Origin: an uncultured Traorella sp.
Lineage (GTDB): Bacteria > Bacillota_I > Bacilli_A > Erysipelotrichales > Erysipelotrichaceae
Length of the DNA stretch: 10,284 nt
Assembly: GCA_945938205.1 (NCBI GenBank)
Contig: CAMEUL010000031.1
Span: 1-10,284 of the forward strand
Direction: 5' to 3'
The notes under the pieces are model-generated. The model did no database searches and was not told the DNA's origin. It worked only from the letters and a program-made list of their open reading frames with translations. The stretch's first letter is position 1. Every line of letters starts with the position of its first letter. Below, in pieces: positions 1 through 6,584 of the stretch. The position numbers and the translations under genes are program-made.

Positions 1-70
1 ATTATCACTTTTTTTGTACCTGTACCTACCATTCCGCAATGATTTTACACGATCCTCTTCTCTTCATAAC

Positions 71-99
71 TTGACATTTGTTATAGGGTATTTTACAAT
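71..99 (+). promoter_or_regulatory. Sigma-A promoter of the secreted-protein/ABC operon
   Basis: A perfect -35 TTGACA (71-76) and a -10 TACAAT (94-99) are separated by 17 bases. Transcription would start near 106, giving a leader of about 20 bases that carries AAAGGAGG. This is the only convincing promoter seen for the operon. Confidence 0.85.
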
Positions 100-125
100 T
101 AAAAAGAATGAAAGGAGGAAAAAGG

Positions 126-506
126 ATGAAAAATCTAATTAAGTGTGTTTGCATGCTTGGTATATTAGTTGTTGCTATGAGCACAAATGTTTATGCAGAT
201 TATAAAGGGTTTGACATAACTGCTGGGTTTACATGGGAACAAGATCCAAATTATAATGCTAAAAATAATAATGAATATTTAATGGGCATTAAGTGGACTG
301 AATCTGGTGCAGGGACTCATAAAGAATGGTTTAGAGTTGTAAACAGTAATAGTGAACAAAAAGCAATTGGATTGCTTGATTATCCATCTCAAAATGTTGT
401 TTTTTTAGAAACCACAGCGAAAAATGGGTATTACTATTATTTGCAAGCACATAGAGAACATATAATAAATCCTAGAACTCAGGTTAGGGGTACTTGGCAA
501 CCTTAA
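126..506 (+). CDS. Small Sec-secreted protein of unknown function (DUF2712- or lactococcin-972-like in style)
   Basis: This encodes 126 residues. The ATG at 126 is chosen because GGAGG at 114-118 lies 7 bases upstream. An in-frame ATG at 108 sits almost on the predicted transcription start and has no ribosome binding site. Residues 1-24 form a clear signal peptide: Lys at 2 and 6, a hydrophobic core, and a VYA cleavage site at 22-24. The mature part of about 102 residues has no cysteine, is rich in Asn, Tyr and Trp, has an ESGAGTHKEWF stretch in the middle and ends in RGTWQP. This pattern recalls DUF2712 and, less closely, lactococcin 972-type secreted bacteriocins; that is from memory and unverified. 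The gene leads an operon of three membrane proteins and an ABC ATPase, so a secreted peptide handled or tolerated through that transporter is the likely theme. Activity is unknown. Confidence 0.8.
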   Translation: MKNLIKCVCMLGILVVAMSTNVYADYKGFDITAGFTWEQDPNYNAKNNNEYLMGIKWTESGAGTHKEWFRVVNSNSEQKAIGLLDYPSQNVVFLETTAKNGYYYYLQAHREHIINPRTQVRGTWQP

Positions 507-519
507 TTGAAAGAACTAG

Positions 520-555
520 ATAGCGTATGCTTTATGGTGTACGCTATATTTTATT
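520..555 (+). terminator. Intercistronic hairpin, probable leaky terminator
   Basis: The arms ATAGCGTATGC (520-530) and GTGTACGCTAT (537-547) pair over 11 positions, with two G-U pairs, around a 6-base loop. ATTTTATT follows, a weak U-tract. It lies between the secreted-protein gene and the first permease, and no new promoter is apparent before the permease. Partial termination or 3'-end protection would give more secreted-protein mRNA than transporter mRNA. Confidence 0.65.
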
Positions 556-576
556 AAAGAGAGGAGAATATTAAGC

Positions 577-1449
577 GTGACAAACTATATCAAAAAGAAT
601 AGATTATATATATTCACTTTTATATTTTGTCTATTTTTGTTTGTTTTTTTTGCTTTAAAAGCTACTGGATTGTTTGAAATTATATCTATGTATATATTTG
701 ATCCAGAGTATCGTGAAAATTTTACCCTTGCAGAAAGTACAATAAAAGAAAGCATCAGTTTATGGGAAGTGATAAAACATGTATTATCAACTTATCCTTG
801 GCAATTTGATGTGAGTATAATATTCGGCACAGAAATTTTTCAATTGGTGATACCTTTATTAGCAACTGTATCGGGAGTAACTTTTTATATAAATAGAGAA
901 TCTATTCTTCAAATGAAATATTACAGAATAAACGAAAGTTATAGAACAAATTTATGCAAATATATAATAAAAGAATCTCTTTTTATGAGTATTAGTATTT
1001 TTACTGCATATATGGTGTTTTATCTACTCATATATTTTTTATCAAACAATCATTTTAATATGACGGTTACTAGAGATTTTTTAAAAGATATTTTAGGAAC
1101 ACGATTTTATGCTAATAATCCATATCTATATTATTTTATTGAAGGATTAGTAAAATTCTTATTTATTCCTTTTATTTATTCTTTTTTTTCTTGTTCTACT
1201 GTATTAGTTTTAAATGATAGAAAAAAAATAATTTTAGCTCCTAATTTATATTATTTTGGATTAAGTGTTATTGGATTCGGATTAACCTATATAATAGGGG
1301 CATATTCACTATACATTAATCCTTCTTCTATTATGGTTGTGGGTTCACTAAATGAAATAAACTCAGTTTTAATCATATTTACGTCAATGGTTCCCTTTTT
1401 TATAGCTTGTATATTAATTTATTGGGGGACAAAAAATGTGGAAATTTAA
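577..1449 (+). CDS. ABC-transporter membrane subunit 1 (six predicted TM helices)
   Basis: This encodes 290 residues from a GTG start at 577, with GAGGAG at 561-566 ten bases upstream. By eye there are six hydrophobic helices near residues 10-28, 81-104, 133-155, 188-211, 223-244 and 262-283. A polar loop of about 50 residues follows the first helix. This topology fits an ABC-2-like permease of an export or immunity transporter, but I see no family signature. Its 3' end overlaps the next gene by 14 bases, so the two are translationally linked. Composition is extremely AT-rich, with runs of Ile, Phe, Tyr and Leu codons, unlike the genes after 3764. The substrate is unknown; the upstream secreted protein is the obvious candidate, by context only. 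Confidence 0.8.
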   Translation: MTNYIKKNRLYIFTFIFCLFLFVFFALKATGLFEIISMYIFDPEYRENFTLAESTIKESISLWEVIKHVLSTYPWQFDVSIIFGTEIFQLVIPLLATVSGVTFYINRESILQMKYYRINESYRTNLCKYIIKESLFMSISIFTAYMVFYLLIYFLSNNHFNMTVTRDFLKDILGTRFYANNPYLYYFIEGLVKFLFIPFIYSFFSCSTVLVLNDRKKIILAPNLYYFGLSVIGFGLTYIIGAYSLYINPSSIMVVGSLNEINSVLIIFTSMVPFFIACILIYWGTKNVEI

Positions 1450-2065
1450 AAATGAGATTTATATTGGAATCACTTTCTTTTCTATAACATTTATTTTTAG
1501 CGCATTGGTTAACTCAATTGATATAACTGTAACAAATTTATATTCAAACGTGCAATTATATTTTTTGGTCATTATTATCTATTTTATTGCAATTAAAAAG
1601 AATATCTTTGAAAATGTGTTATTTAATTTACATAAATATTCAAAGTCAGTAAATTTCTATAAGTTTCATATATTACAGTTTTCATTATTTAATCTTATAT
1701 TTTCTGGTTTTGTTTATTTTACATTCTTACTAGCTTCACTATTCTTTGGTGGATTTTTGTTAGATATAGAATATAGTTATCTTTTCCCATTCCATCAATT
1801 TTTAATTTTTGAAATTATATATATCATTGTCTTAAGCAGATTTGAAAGTAAGTATTTTAACTTTTGGTATTATCTCTTTTTTATTATAACTATTCTGATG
1901 TATATAGGTGCCGCTTTAAATGATTATTCAAGTATTTCTTCATTAAATTTGTTTTTATGTTTTTTTAAATTAAGGAGTTTTTCTTCACAATTGATTCATT
2001 ACGGTTGTTGGATAATCATTTCATTAATATTGTTGAATTGGAAAAATAAGGAAATAGAATTATGA
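1436..2065 (+). CDS. ABC-transporter membrane subunit 2 (about six TM helices)
   Basis: This encodes 209 residues, and almost the whole chain is hydrophobic. Likely helices lie near residues 8-25, 41-53, 79-105, 115-134, 142-160 and 188-203, ending in a short charged tail (NWKNKEIEL). The ATG at 1436 lies inside the end of subunit 1, preceded by GGGGAC as a modest ribosome binding site, and the stop overlaps the next gene as ATGA. No motif names a family. It is not an evident copy of subunit 1 or 3; by eye they share only composition. Position and coupling make it a component of the same membrane complex. AT-rich composition matches the rest of the operon. Confidence 0.75.
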   Translation: MWKFKNEIYIGITFFSITFIFSALVNSIDITVTNLYSNVQLYFLVIIIYFIAIKKNIFENVLFNLHKYSKSVNFYKFHILQFSLFNLIFSGFVYFTFLLASLFFGGFLLDIEYSYLFPFHQFLIFEIIYIIVLSRFESKYFNFWYYLFFIITILMYIGAALNDYSSISSLNLFLCFFKLRSFSSQLIHYGCWIIISLILLNWKNKEIEL

Positions 2066-2748
2066 AAGCAAAAAAAATTTGCGTAATCATTTGTTATTTT
2101 ATAATTTGTTATTTTGTGAATGTTAAACCATATATAAATATTCATGATATAGAGGACATATCGAATTTATTGTTTTTAAATATTTTAAGTTTTGAACAGT
2201 ATAATTTGGAACCTTTCAATATTCCATATATATTAACTTATAGTTTGCTATTTTATATTATCACTTATTTTGATTTTTCATCAACAAATGAATATATCTC
2301 ATATATTCAAATGATTTCATATCGCATGAGCAAACGCAGGTTTTATATAAAACAATTTATTATAAGTATATTTAAAAATATCCAAACATTTTTGTTATTG
2401 TTTCTATGTGTACTATTGATTAGTTTGTTTGAATGGGACTGCCAAATAGATTTAATTTCTATTCTTAAAATTACAGTATTTTTATTAAGATTCATTAATA
2501 TATTTGTTATTTGCAATATCATATATGATGTAGGTTCATTTATTGGAAAAAGTACAATTTATCACTATATTGCTCAATTTTTTTCAATAATATTGCTATT
2601 ATTAGATATCGTTGCGGGTAGTAATTTTATAACTTATTCAAATGATTTAGGAATAGAATACATTTTACTTTTGACTTCATTTATAACATGTGTAGTTATA
2701 AGCATATTAGGATGGATAATATTTAAAAGAAGAGGAGATATTTTATGA
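2062..2748 (+). CDS. ABC-transporter membrane subunit 3 (about six TM helices)
   Basis: This encodes 228 residues from the ATG at 2062, which overlaps the previous stop as ATGA. Hydrophobic helices are seen near residues 5-20, 57-71, 97-124, 134-156, 168-190 and 199-222. A basic stretch (YRMSKRRFYIKQ, about residues 87-98) between helices two and three could be a cytoplasmic loop contacting the ATPase; that is inference. The last residues (KRRGDIL) lead into the ATPase gene through another ATGA overlap, the usual tight pairing of permease and ATPase. No named family is recognised. Confidence 0.75.
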   Translation: MKAKKICVIICYFIICYFVNVKPYINIHDIEDISNLLFLNILSFEQYNLEPFNIPYILTYSLLFYIITYFDFSSTNEYISYIQMISYRMSKRRFYIKQFIISIFKNIQTFLLLFLCVLLISLFEWDCQIDLISILKITVFLLRFINIFVICNIIYDVGSFIGKSTIYHYIAQFFSIILLLLDIVAGSNFITYSNDLGIEYILLLTSFITCVVISILGWIIFKRRGDIL

Positions 2749-3374
2749 TTACATTTGAAAATGTTAATAAATCATTTAAAGAGATTGTATTATTTGAAAA
2801 CATATCTTTCATTGTACCAGAAAAAACTAAAGTATTGATTAAAGGAGTGAACGGTTCTGGTAAAAGTGTTTTGCTAAAATTGTTGGTAGGATACTCAATA
2901 CCAAATTCTGGTAACATCGTTATAGACGATTGTTTGTTACATAAAGACTCTGATTTTATACCAAATTCGGGAGTAAGTATCAATGCCCCCGAATTTATAA
3001 AAAATATTAGTGGACTAGATAATCTATTAGAACTCGCTAAAATTAGAAATGTAGCAACAAAAGAAGATATTTTATTATTAGCAAATCGATTAGGTTTAGA
3101 ACAAAGTTTATATAAAAAATATAAAACATATTCATTAGGAATGAAACAGAAAATGAGGATTATTCAAGCAATGATGGATAAACCAAAATATTTAATTCTT
3201 GATGAACCATTTGATGCATTAGATCAAAAAAGCATTGAAATTGTAAAAGAACTTTTGAATGAACATATTCAATCAGGAGGAACATTACTTTTTACTAGTC
3301 ATACGAAAGAAAACGAGGATTTTGCAGATAAAATATTTGAAATTGAGGATAAAAAAATAAATCTTGTGAGATAG
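2745..3374 (+). CDS. ABC-transporter ATP-binding subunit, bacteriocin-export/immunity type
   Basis: This encodes 209 residues, a single compact nucleotide-binding domain. Walker A is GVNGSGKS (34-41), the signature is SLGMKQK (130-136), Walker B is YLILDEP (149-155) and the H-loop histidine is at 186. The Q-loop position reads INAPEF (79-84), with no glutamine; BcrA-type ATPases also tend to have an acidic-Pro-like stretch there. The short length and the LGMKQ signature fit the BcrA/lantibiotic-immunity group of ATPases more than importers. It should energise the three membrane proteins encoded just upstream, with ATGA coupling to subunit 3. AGAGGAG lies before the start. It is the last gene of the operon, and transposon debris begins within about 35 bases of its stop. 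ATPase identity is certain; the substrate is not. Confidence 0.93.
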   Translation: MITFENVNKSFKEIVLFENISFIVPEKTKVLIKGVNGSGKSVLLKLLVGYSIPNSGNIVIDDCLLHKDSDFIPNSGVSINAPEFIKNISGLDNLLELAKIRNVATKEDILLLANRLGLEQSLYKKYKTYSLGMKQKMRIIQAMMDKPKYLILDEPFDALDQKSIEIVKELLNEHIQSGGTLLFTSHTKENEDFADKIFEIEDKKINLVR

Positions 3375-3408
3375 TTATCAATAGTTTCTATTTACAAGTG
3401 AACTAATC

Positions 3409-3735
3409 CTACCAACACTCTAGAGAGTATTGAGGAAGGGCTTCCTGCTTCATCTATCATTTACGCACAAGCAGACGAACAATTTGTATACCTGTACGTC
3501 TTACACAATATCCGCAAGCATATGTTCGGATAGATTCTATCCTACCTTTAGCGCTCGTAAGAGTGTCTTTTTTATGCTGATCCAAGGGATTTTGAATCCC
3601 TCAGTTTTGATATTCAGTGCTGCATTGATATCAAGCATCAGATTTCAGATTTTACGACAACACGCAAAAATATTGGTAAACAGGACTTCCTTTTTCATCA
3701 GGCATGATTCTGTATCTGAATGAAGTATGCAATTA
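3409..3735 (-). pseudogene. Decayed 3' end of an IS200/IS605-family tnpB
   Basis: On the minus strand one frame reads LDINAALNIKTEG (aspartate codon at 3630-3632), matching the RuvC-III DINAALNI motif of TnpB. After a frameshift near 3545 another frame reads RTYACGYCVRRTGIQ, the usual TnpB tail. Past two stops the same frame reads MKQEALPQYSLECW and ends at 3409. An in-frame stop also precedes the DINAALNI part, and nothing of the N-terminal two-thirds is seen. This is therefore a relic that can no longer make nuclease. Small palindromes (AGGAAG/CTTCCT at 3433-3446 and CTCTAGAG at 3418-3425) could belong to the old right end or omega-RNA region. It abuts the AT-rich ABC operon, consistent with transposon activity at that island's edge. 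The right limit is approximate. Confidence 0.75.
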
Positions 3736-3763
3736 TCTTGATCGTGTAAAGCTGGAGAAAAGA

Positions 3764-3793
3764 TTGAATAATCATTCAAAAGCATGATAAAAT
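3764..3793 (+). promoter_or_regulatory. Promoter of the PPC-domain gene, probably leaderless
   Basis: The -35 is TTGAAT (3764-3769). The -10 is TAAAAT (3788-3793), with an upstream TG one base away (extended -10) and an 18-base spacer. The seventh base after the -10 is the A of the ATG at 3800, so the transcript would begin at or within a base or two of the start codon. Confidence 0.6.
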
Positions 3794-3799
3794 AGAACC

Positions 3800-4198
3800 A
3801 TGAAAACACATGCTTTTCGATTAACAAAAGGAAATGATCTAAAAAAGGAAATTGAAAACTATTGCCGCTTGCATCACATTCAGGCTGGCTATGTTGCCTG
3901 CTGTGTGGGCTGTGTATATGAAGTAGGATTACGACTAGCAGATGGAAAAACCATTTTCCATACTTCTGGACACTATGAAATTGTATCGCTGACAGGAACG
4001 CTTTCAAAAGATGGGGTTCATCTTCATATTTCACTCAGTGGAGAAGATGGTACCACAATAGGAGGACATCTGATGGAGGGCTGTCTTGTCAATACGACAG
4101 CAGAAATCATTTTACATGAACTGACAGATCATGAATTCACTCGTGAGTTTGACGAAAACACCGGTTATGATGAAATCATTATGCGGGCAAAGTGCTAG
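3800..4198 (+). CDS. PPC/DUF296-domain protein (PCC domain)
   Basis: This encodes 132 residues that are essentially one PPC (DUF296) domain: KGNDLKKEIENYC at the start, an AGYVACCVGCV strand, HYEIVSLTGTLS (58-69), HLHISLSGEDG (74-84), GGHL (88-91) and TGYDEI (121-126). In this family the HxH pair and the GGH histidine sit in a metal- or ligand-binding site. The same domain in plants is fused to AT-hooks and contacts DNA, but stand-alone bacterial copies have no settled function. No Shine-Dalgarno sequence precedes the ATG; the -10 element lies only 6 bases upstream, pointing to a leaderless mRNA. It lies between the tnpB relic and thioredoxin, in plainly less AT-rich DNA than the ABC operon. 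It is cysteine-rich for its size (residues 22, 34, 35, 38, 95 and 132). Confidence 0.88.
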   Translation: MKTHAFRLTKGNDLKKEIENYCRLHHIQAGYVACCVGCVYEVGLRLADGKTIFHTSGHYEIVSLTGTLSKDGVHLHISLSGEDGTTIGGHLMEGCLVNTTAEIILHELTDHEFTREFDENTGYDEIIMRAKC

Positions 4199-4214
4199 AG
4201 TTTTTTTGAAATTA

Positions 4215-4223
4215 TGATATACT
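4215..4223 (+). promoter_or_regulatory. Extended -10 promoter of trxA
   Basis: TG (4215-4216) followed by one base and TATACT (4218-4223) forms an extended -10. No good -35 lies at the right distance. Transcription would start near 4230, just before AAAGGAG at 4233-4239. The gene may also be reached by read-through from the PPC gene, whose stop is only 16 bases upstream of this element. Confidence 0.5.
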
Positions 4224-4248
4224 TGAATTACAAAAGGAGTTGAAACTT

Positions 4249-4557
4249 ATGAAAATTGTCAATAAAAATGAATTTGAATCCATTAAAAATAATGGTGTTG
4301 TCCTCGTAGATTTCTTTGCCGACTGGTGTGGACCATGTAAAATGATTGCCCCTGTTCTTGAGGAACTGGCAAAGGAATATGAAGGAAAAGCAACCATTGT
4401 CAAGGTCAATGTGGACCAGGAAGGTGGATTGGCACAGGAATATGGTGTTATGTCTATCCCAAATCTAATTCTTTTCAAAAATGGAAAAGTAGTTAAACAG
4501 GCCGTTGGTTTCCAACCAAAACCAGCTTTGAAAGCAATGATCGACGAACAACTGTAA
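4249..4557 (+). CDS. trxA: Thioredoxin
   Basis: This encodes 102 residues, the normal length of a bacterial thioredoxin, a cytoplasmic dithiol-disulphide reductase that serves as electron donor to enzymes such as ribonucleotide reductase and is recycled by thioredoxin reductase. The active site is DWCGPCK with cysteines at 27 and 30. The cis-proline is P71 in SIPN, where Thr is the common residue after it. The acidic VNVDQE strand and the final GF...ALKAMI helix are also typical. The ATG at 4249 is chosen over an in-frame TTG at 4240 because AAAGGAG (4233-4239) is 9 bases from the ATG and would overlap or touch the TTG. It is followed by a strong terminator and appears to be a monocistronic unit. 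No thioredoxin reductase gene is in the window. Confidence 0.96.
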   Translation: MKIVNKNEFESIKNNGVVLVDFFADWCGPCKMIAPVLEELAKEYEGKATIVKVNVDQEGGLAQEYGVMSIPNLILFKNGKVVKQAVGFQPKPALKAMIDEQL

Positions 4558-4565
4558 GGTATATA

Positions 4566-4592
4566 AGCTCAACGAAGGTTGGGCTTTTTTTC
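4566..4592 (+). terminator. Rho-independent terminator after trxA
   Basis: AGCTCAAC (4566-4573) pairs with GTTGGGCT (4578-4585), with one G-U pair, around a GAAG tetraloop. A run of T to about 4591 follows. This is a textbook intrinsic terminator 9 bases after the trxA stop. Confidence 0.92.
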
Positions 4593-4628
4593 TGTGATAA
4601 AGTAGTGTAGAATAACATCGGTGATAAG

Positions 4629-6380
4629 ATGCTGATCAGTGCAAGTGACATTACAAAATTTCATAATGAAAAGTGTATATTAAATCATGTTTCTTTTTCC
4701 ATAGAGGAAAATGACAAGATTGCCTTAATTGGTGTAAATGGAACCGGAAAATCCACTTTTTTGAAAATATTGGCAGGAAAAGAAACCTATGAAGGAAAAA
4801 TTATTCAGAAAAATGGATTAAGAATTTCTTATCTTTCTCAACAAGATGATTTTGATGAACAGGATACAATTTTTGAAACAGTGAAAAAAAGAGTCAACTG
4901 TGAAGAATTTGAAATGAAATCGGTTCTTTCGAAACTCAAGATCATAGATCTGGATCAGAAAATTGGCACTTGTTCCGGTGGTGTAAGAAAAAGAGTTGCA
5001 TTAGGAATTACGTTAATGAAGCCGTGTGATCTTCTGATCTTGGATGAACCAACCAACCATTTGGACAATGACAGCATTGAATGGCTGGAAAAATTTTTGA
5101 TGAAGATGAATCAGGCATTGGTCATGGTGACACACGATCGTTATTTTCTTGAAAGAATTACGCATAAGATGATTGAAATCGATCGCGGCAAGATTTATGA
5201 ATATGAAGCCAATTATTCACAGTTTCTTCAACTGAAAGAACAGCGTGAACAAAATGCTTTGGCTCAGGAAAGAAAGAGAAATGCTTTCCTCAGAAAAGAA
5301 CTGGAATGGATCAGAAGCAATGCCCAAGCCAGAAGCACCAAAAGCAAAGAAAGAATTGCTCGTTTTGAGAAACTCTCTGAAGTGGAAAAAATCAAAGAAG
5401 TCGGGAAAGTGGATCTTTTGAAGACCAGTAGCCGATTGGGAAAGAAAATTCTGGAAATCAATGATCTGGAAATGAAGATCCAGGACCGAATCTTGTTTTC
5501 TGATTTCTCCTATCATCTGAAACGGAATGACCGTATCGGGATCGTAGGAGAAAATGGCTGTGGAAAAAGCACTTTGCTGAATATCATAACCGGTCAGCTT
5601 GTACCGACATTCGGTAAGGTGGAAATTGGAGAAACCGTTCGCTTGGGATATTTCAGACAGGGAAGTGACGATTTGGATGACTCTTTGATTGTTTTGGATG
5701 CCATTAAAAAGGTCAGTGATGATCTTGTGACGGACGAAGGACATTTGAATGCGAAAACAATGCTGGAGAAGTTTCTATTTGATTCACATCTCCAACATAC
5801 CCGTATCGGATATCTCTCCGGTGGAGAAAAAAGAAGACTGTATCTTTTGAAAGTGCTGATGCAGGCTCCCAATGTTTTGCTTTTGGATGAACCGACCAAT
5901 GATCTGGATATTACCACACTGAATGTATTAGAAGATTATCTGGATCATTTTATGGGAGCAGTCATTGTTGTTTCTCATGATCGCTATTTCTTAGATCGTA
6001 CCTGTGATACTATTTTTGTTTTTGAAGAAGGAAAGATAAAATCTTACATTGGTGGTTACAGCGATTACTTTGAACAAAGAAATGTGGAAACAAAACCAAA
6101 AGAAAAGAGTGATTATGCGCAAATCAAAAAGATGCGCCGTGAGAGTCAGCCACATCTCTCCTCAAAGGAAAAAAGAGAACTGGAAAACATGGAAAGTGTT
6201 CTTTTAGAACTGGAGACAAAACTGAAAGAAACAGATGAGAAAATGAATCAGGAAACGGATTATCAGAAGATCATGATGTTAACGGATAAGCGAAATGAGA
6301 TCGAAAAAGAAATAGAAGAGAAGAATGAACGGTGGCTAGAATTATTAGAAATTCAGGAACTGATGAAGATAAATGGATAG
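4629..6380 (+). CDS. ABC-F family ATPase, Uup-like
   Basis: This encodes 583 residues with two ABC domains and no membrane helices, so it is a ribosome-associated ABC-F ATPase, not a transporter. Domain 1 has Walker A GVNGTGKS (35-42), signature CSGGVRKR (115-122) and Walker B LLILDEPTNHLD (135-146). The inter-domain linker (about 190-280) is basic and helical with ARSTKSKERIARFEKL, as in Uup/YfmR proteins. Domain 2 has GENGCGKS (307-314), LSGGEKRR (396-403) and LLLDEPTNDLD (417-427). A charged coiled coil at about 495-583 matches the Uup C-terminal extension. Uup/YfmR proteins act on stalled or hard-to-translate ribosome complexes. The first signature has Cys and Val where most have Leu and Gln/Glu. 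The ATG at 4629 has no good Shine-Dalgarno; a possible -10 (TAGAAT, 4608-4613) leaves a leader of about 8 bases. An antibiotic-resistance ABC-F is less likely given the C-terminal coiled coil. Confidence 0.93.
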   Translation: MLISASDITKFHNEKCILNHVSFSIEENDKIALIGVNGTGKSTFLKILAGKETYEGKIIQKNGLRISYLSQQDDFDEQDTIFETVKKRVNCEEFEMKSVLSKLKIIDLDQKIGTCSGGVRKRVALGITLMKPCDLLILDEPTNHLDNDSIEWLEKFLMKMNQALVMVTHDRYFLERITHKMIEIDRGKIYEYEANYSQFLQLKEQREQNALAQERKRNAFLRKELEWIRSNAQARSTKSKERIARFEKLSEVEKIKEVGKVDLLKTSSRLGKKILEINDLEMKIQDRILFSDFSYHLKRNDRIGIVGENGCGKSTLLNIITGQLVPTFGKVEIGETVRLGYFRQGSDDLDDSLIVLDAIKKVSDDLVTDEGHLNAKTMLEKFLFDSHLQHTRIGYLSGGEKRRLYLLKVLMQAPNVLLLDEPTNDLDITTLNVLEDYLDHFMGAVIVVSHDRYFLDRTCDTIFVFEEGKIKSYIGGYSDYFEQRNVETKPKEKSDYAQIKKMRRESQPHLSSKEKRELENMESVLLELETKLKETDEKMNQETDYQKIMMLTDKRNEIEKEIEEKNERWLELLEIQELMKING

Positions 6381-6391
6381 GGTAATCAAGA

Positions 6392-6442
6392 ACTTTAGGG
6401 GTTTTGCTCAGAAATTTTAGGGACAACTGAGACCCCTAAAGT
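6392..6442 (+). terminator. Large hairpin after the ABC-F gene
   Basis: ACTTTAGGGGT (6392-6402) pairs perfectly with ACCCCTAAAGT (6432-6442). Inside it CTCAG (6407-6411) pairs with CTGAG (6427-6431), with a 4-base bulge on the left side. A second TTTAGGG lies within the loop. The stem begins 12 bases after the ABC-F stop. It lacks an immediate U-tract, so it could be an mRNA 3'-end structure or a leftover transposon end instead of a classical terminator. Confidence 0.5.
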
Positions 6443-6449
6443 GTGTGGC

Positions 6450-6478
6450 TTTCTTTTTCAAAGAAATTCGTTTTTTTT
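6450..6478 (+). terminator. Probable rho-independent terminator of the ABC-F gene
   Basis: TTTCTTT (6450-6456) pairs with AAAGAAA (6460-6466) around TTC. TTCG and then eight T residues (6471-6478) follow. The stem is weak and AT-only apart from one G-C pair, but it lies just after the larger hairpin and the T-run is long, so the two may work together. Confidence 0.5.
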
Positions 6479-6524
6479 ATATAATTCTATTTTTTGCTCT
6501 CTTGTAAGTTTTACTATAAATAAA

Positions 6525-6564
6525 ATGAACCTCCATTATTATGGGTCCAAATAACGGGGTTCAT
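6525..6564 (-). terminator. Hairpin terminator of the minus-strand secreted-protein operon
   Basis: Read on the minus strand, ATGAACCCCGTTATT (from 6564) pairs imperfectly with AATAATGGAGGTTCAT (to 6525) around a 9-base loop, then TTTTATTT follows. It lies about 20 bases beyond the stop of the two-helix membrane peptide gene, where a terminator is expected. Confidence 0.65.
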
Positions 6565-6584
6565 CTGATAGAGGGCTTTTATTA

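Noticed and set aside
1..70. Possible end of an upstream gene or repeat at the left edge
   Set aside because: Only a short tandem-like GTACCTGTACCTACC is visible; no frame, hairpin or family can be supported in so few bases.
3363..3398. CTTGT...ACAAG hairpin at the end of the operon ATPase gene
   Set aside because: The stem is broken, the loop is long and no T-run follows, so I do not call it a terminator.
3430..3723. 97-codon plus-strand ORF over the transposon relic
   Set aside because: It lies antisense to the recognisable TnpB tail, starts with TTG without a ribosome binding site and has no protein-like features of its own.
3645..4034. 129-codon minus-strand ORF opposite the PPC gene
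   Set aside because: It is a shadow of the PPC gene on the other strand; only its last part overlaps the tnpB relic, and it has no ribosome binding site.
5217..5917. Several minus-strand ORFs within the ABC-F gene
   Set aside because: They are antisense to a well-conserved coding sequence, overlap one another and show no motifs or start signals.
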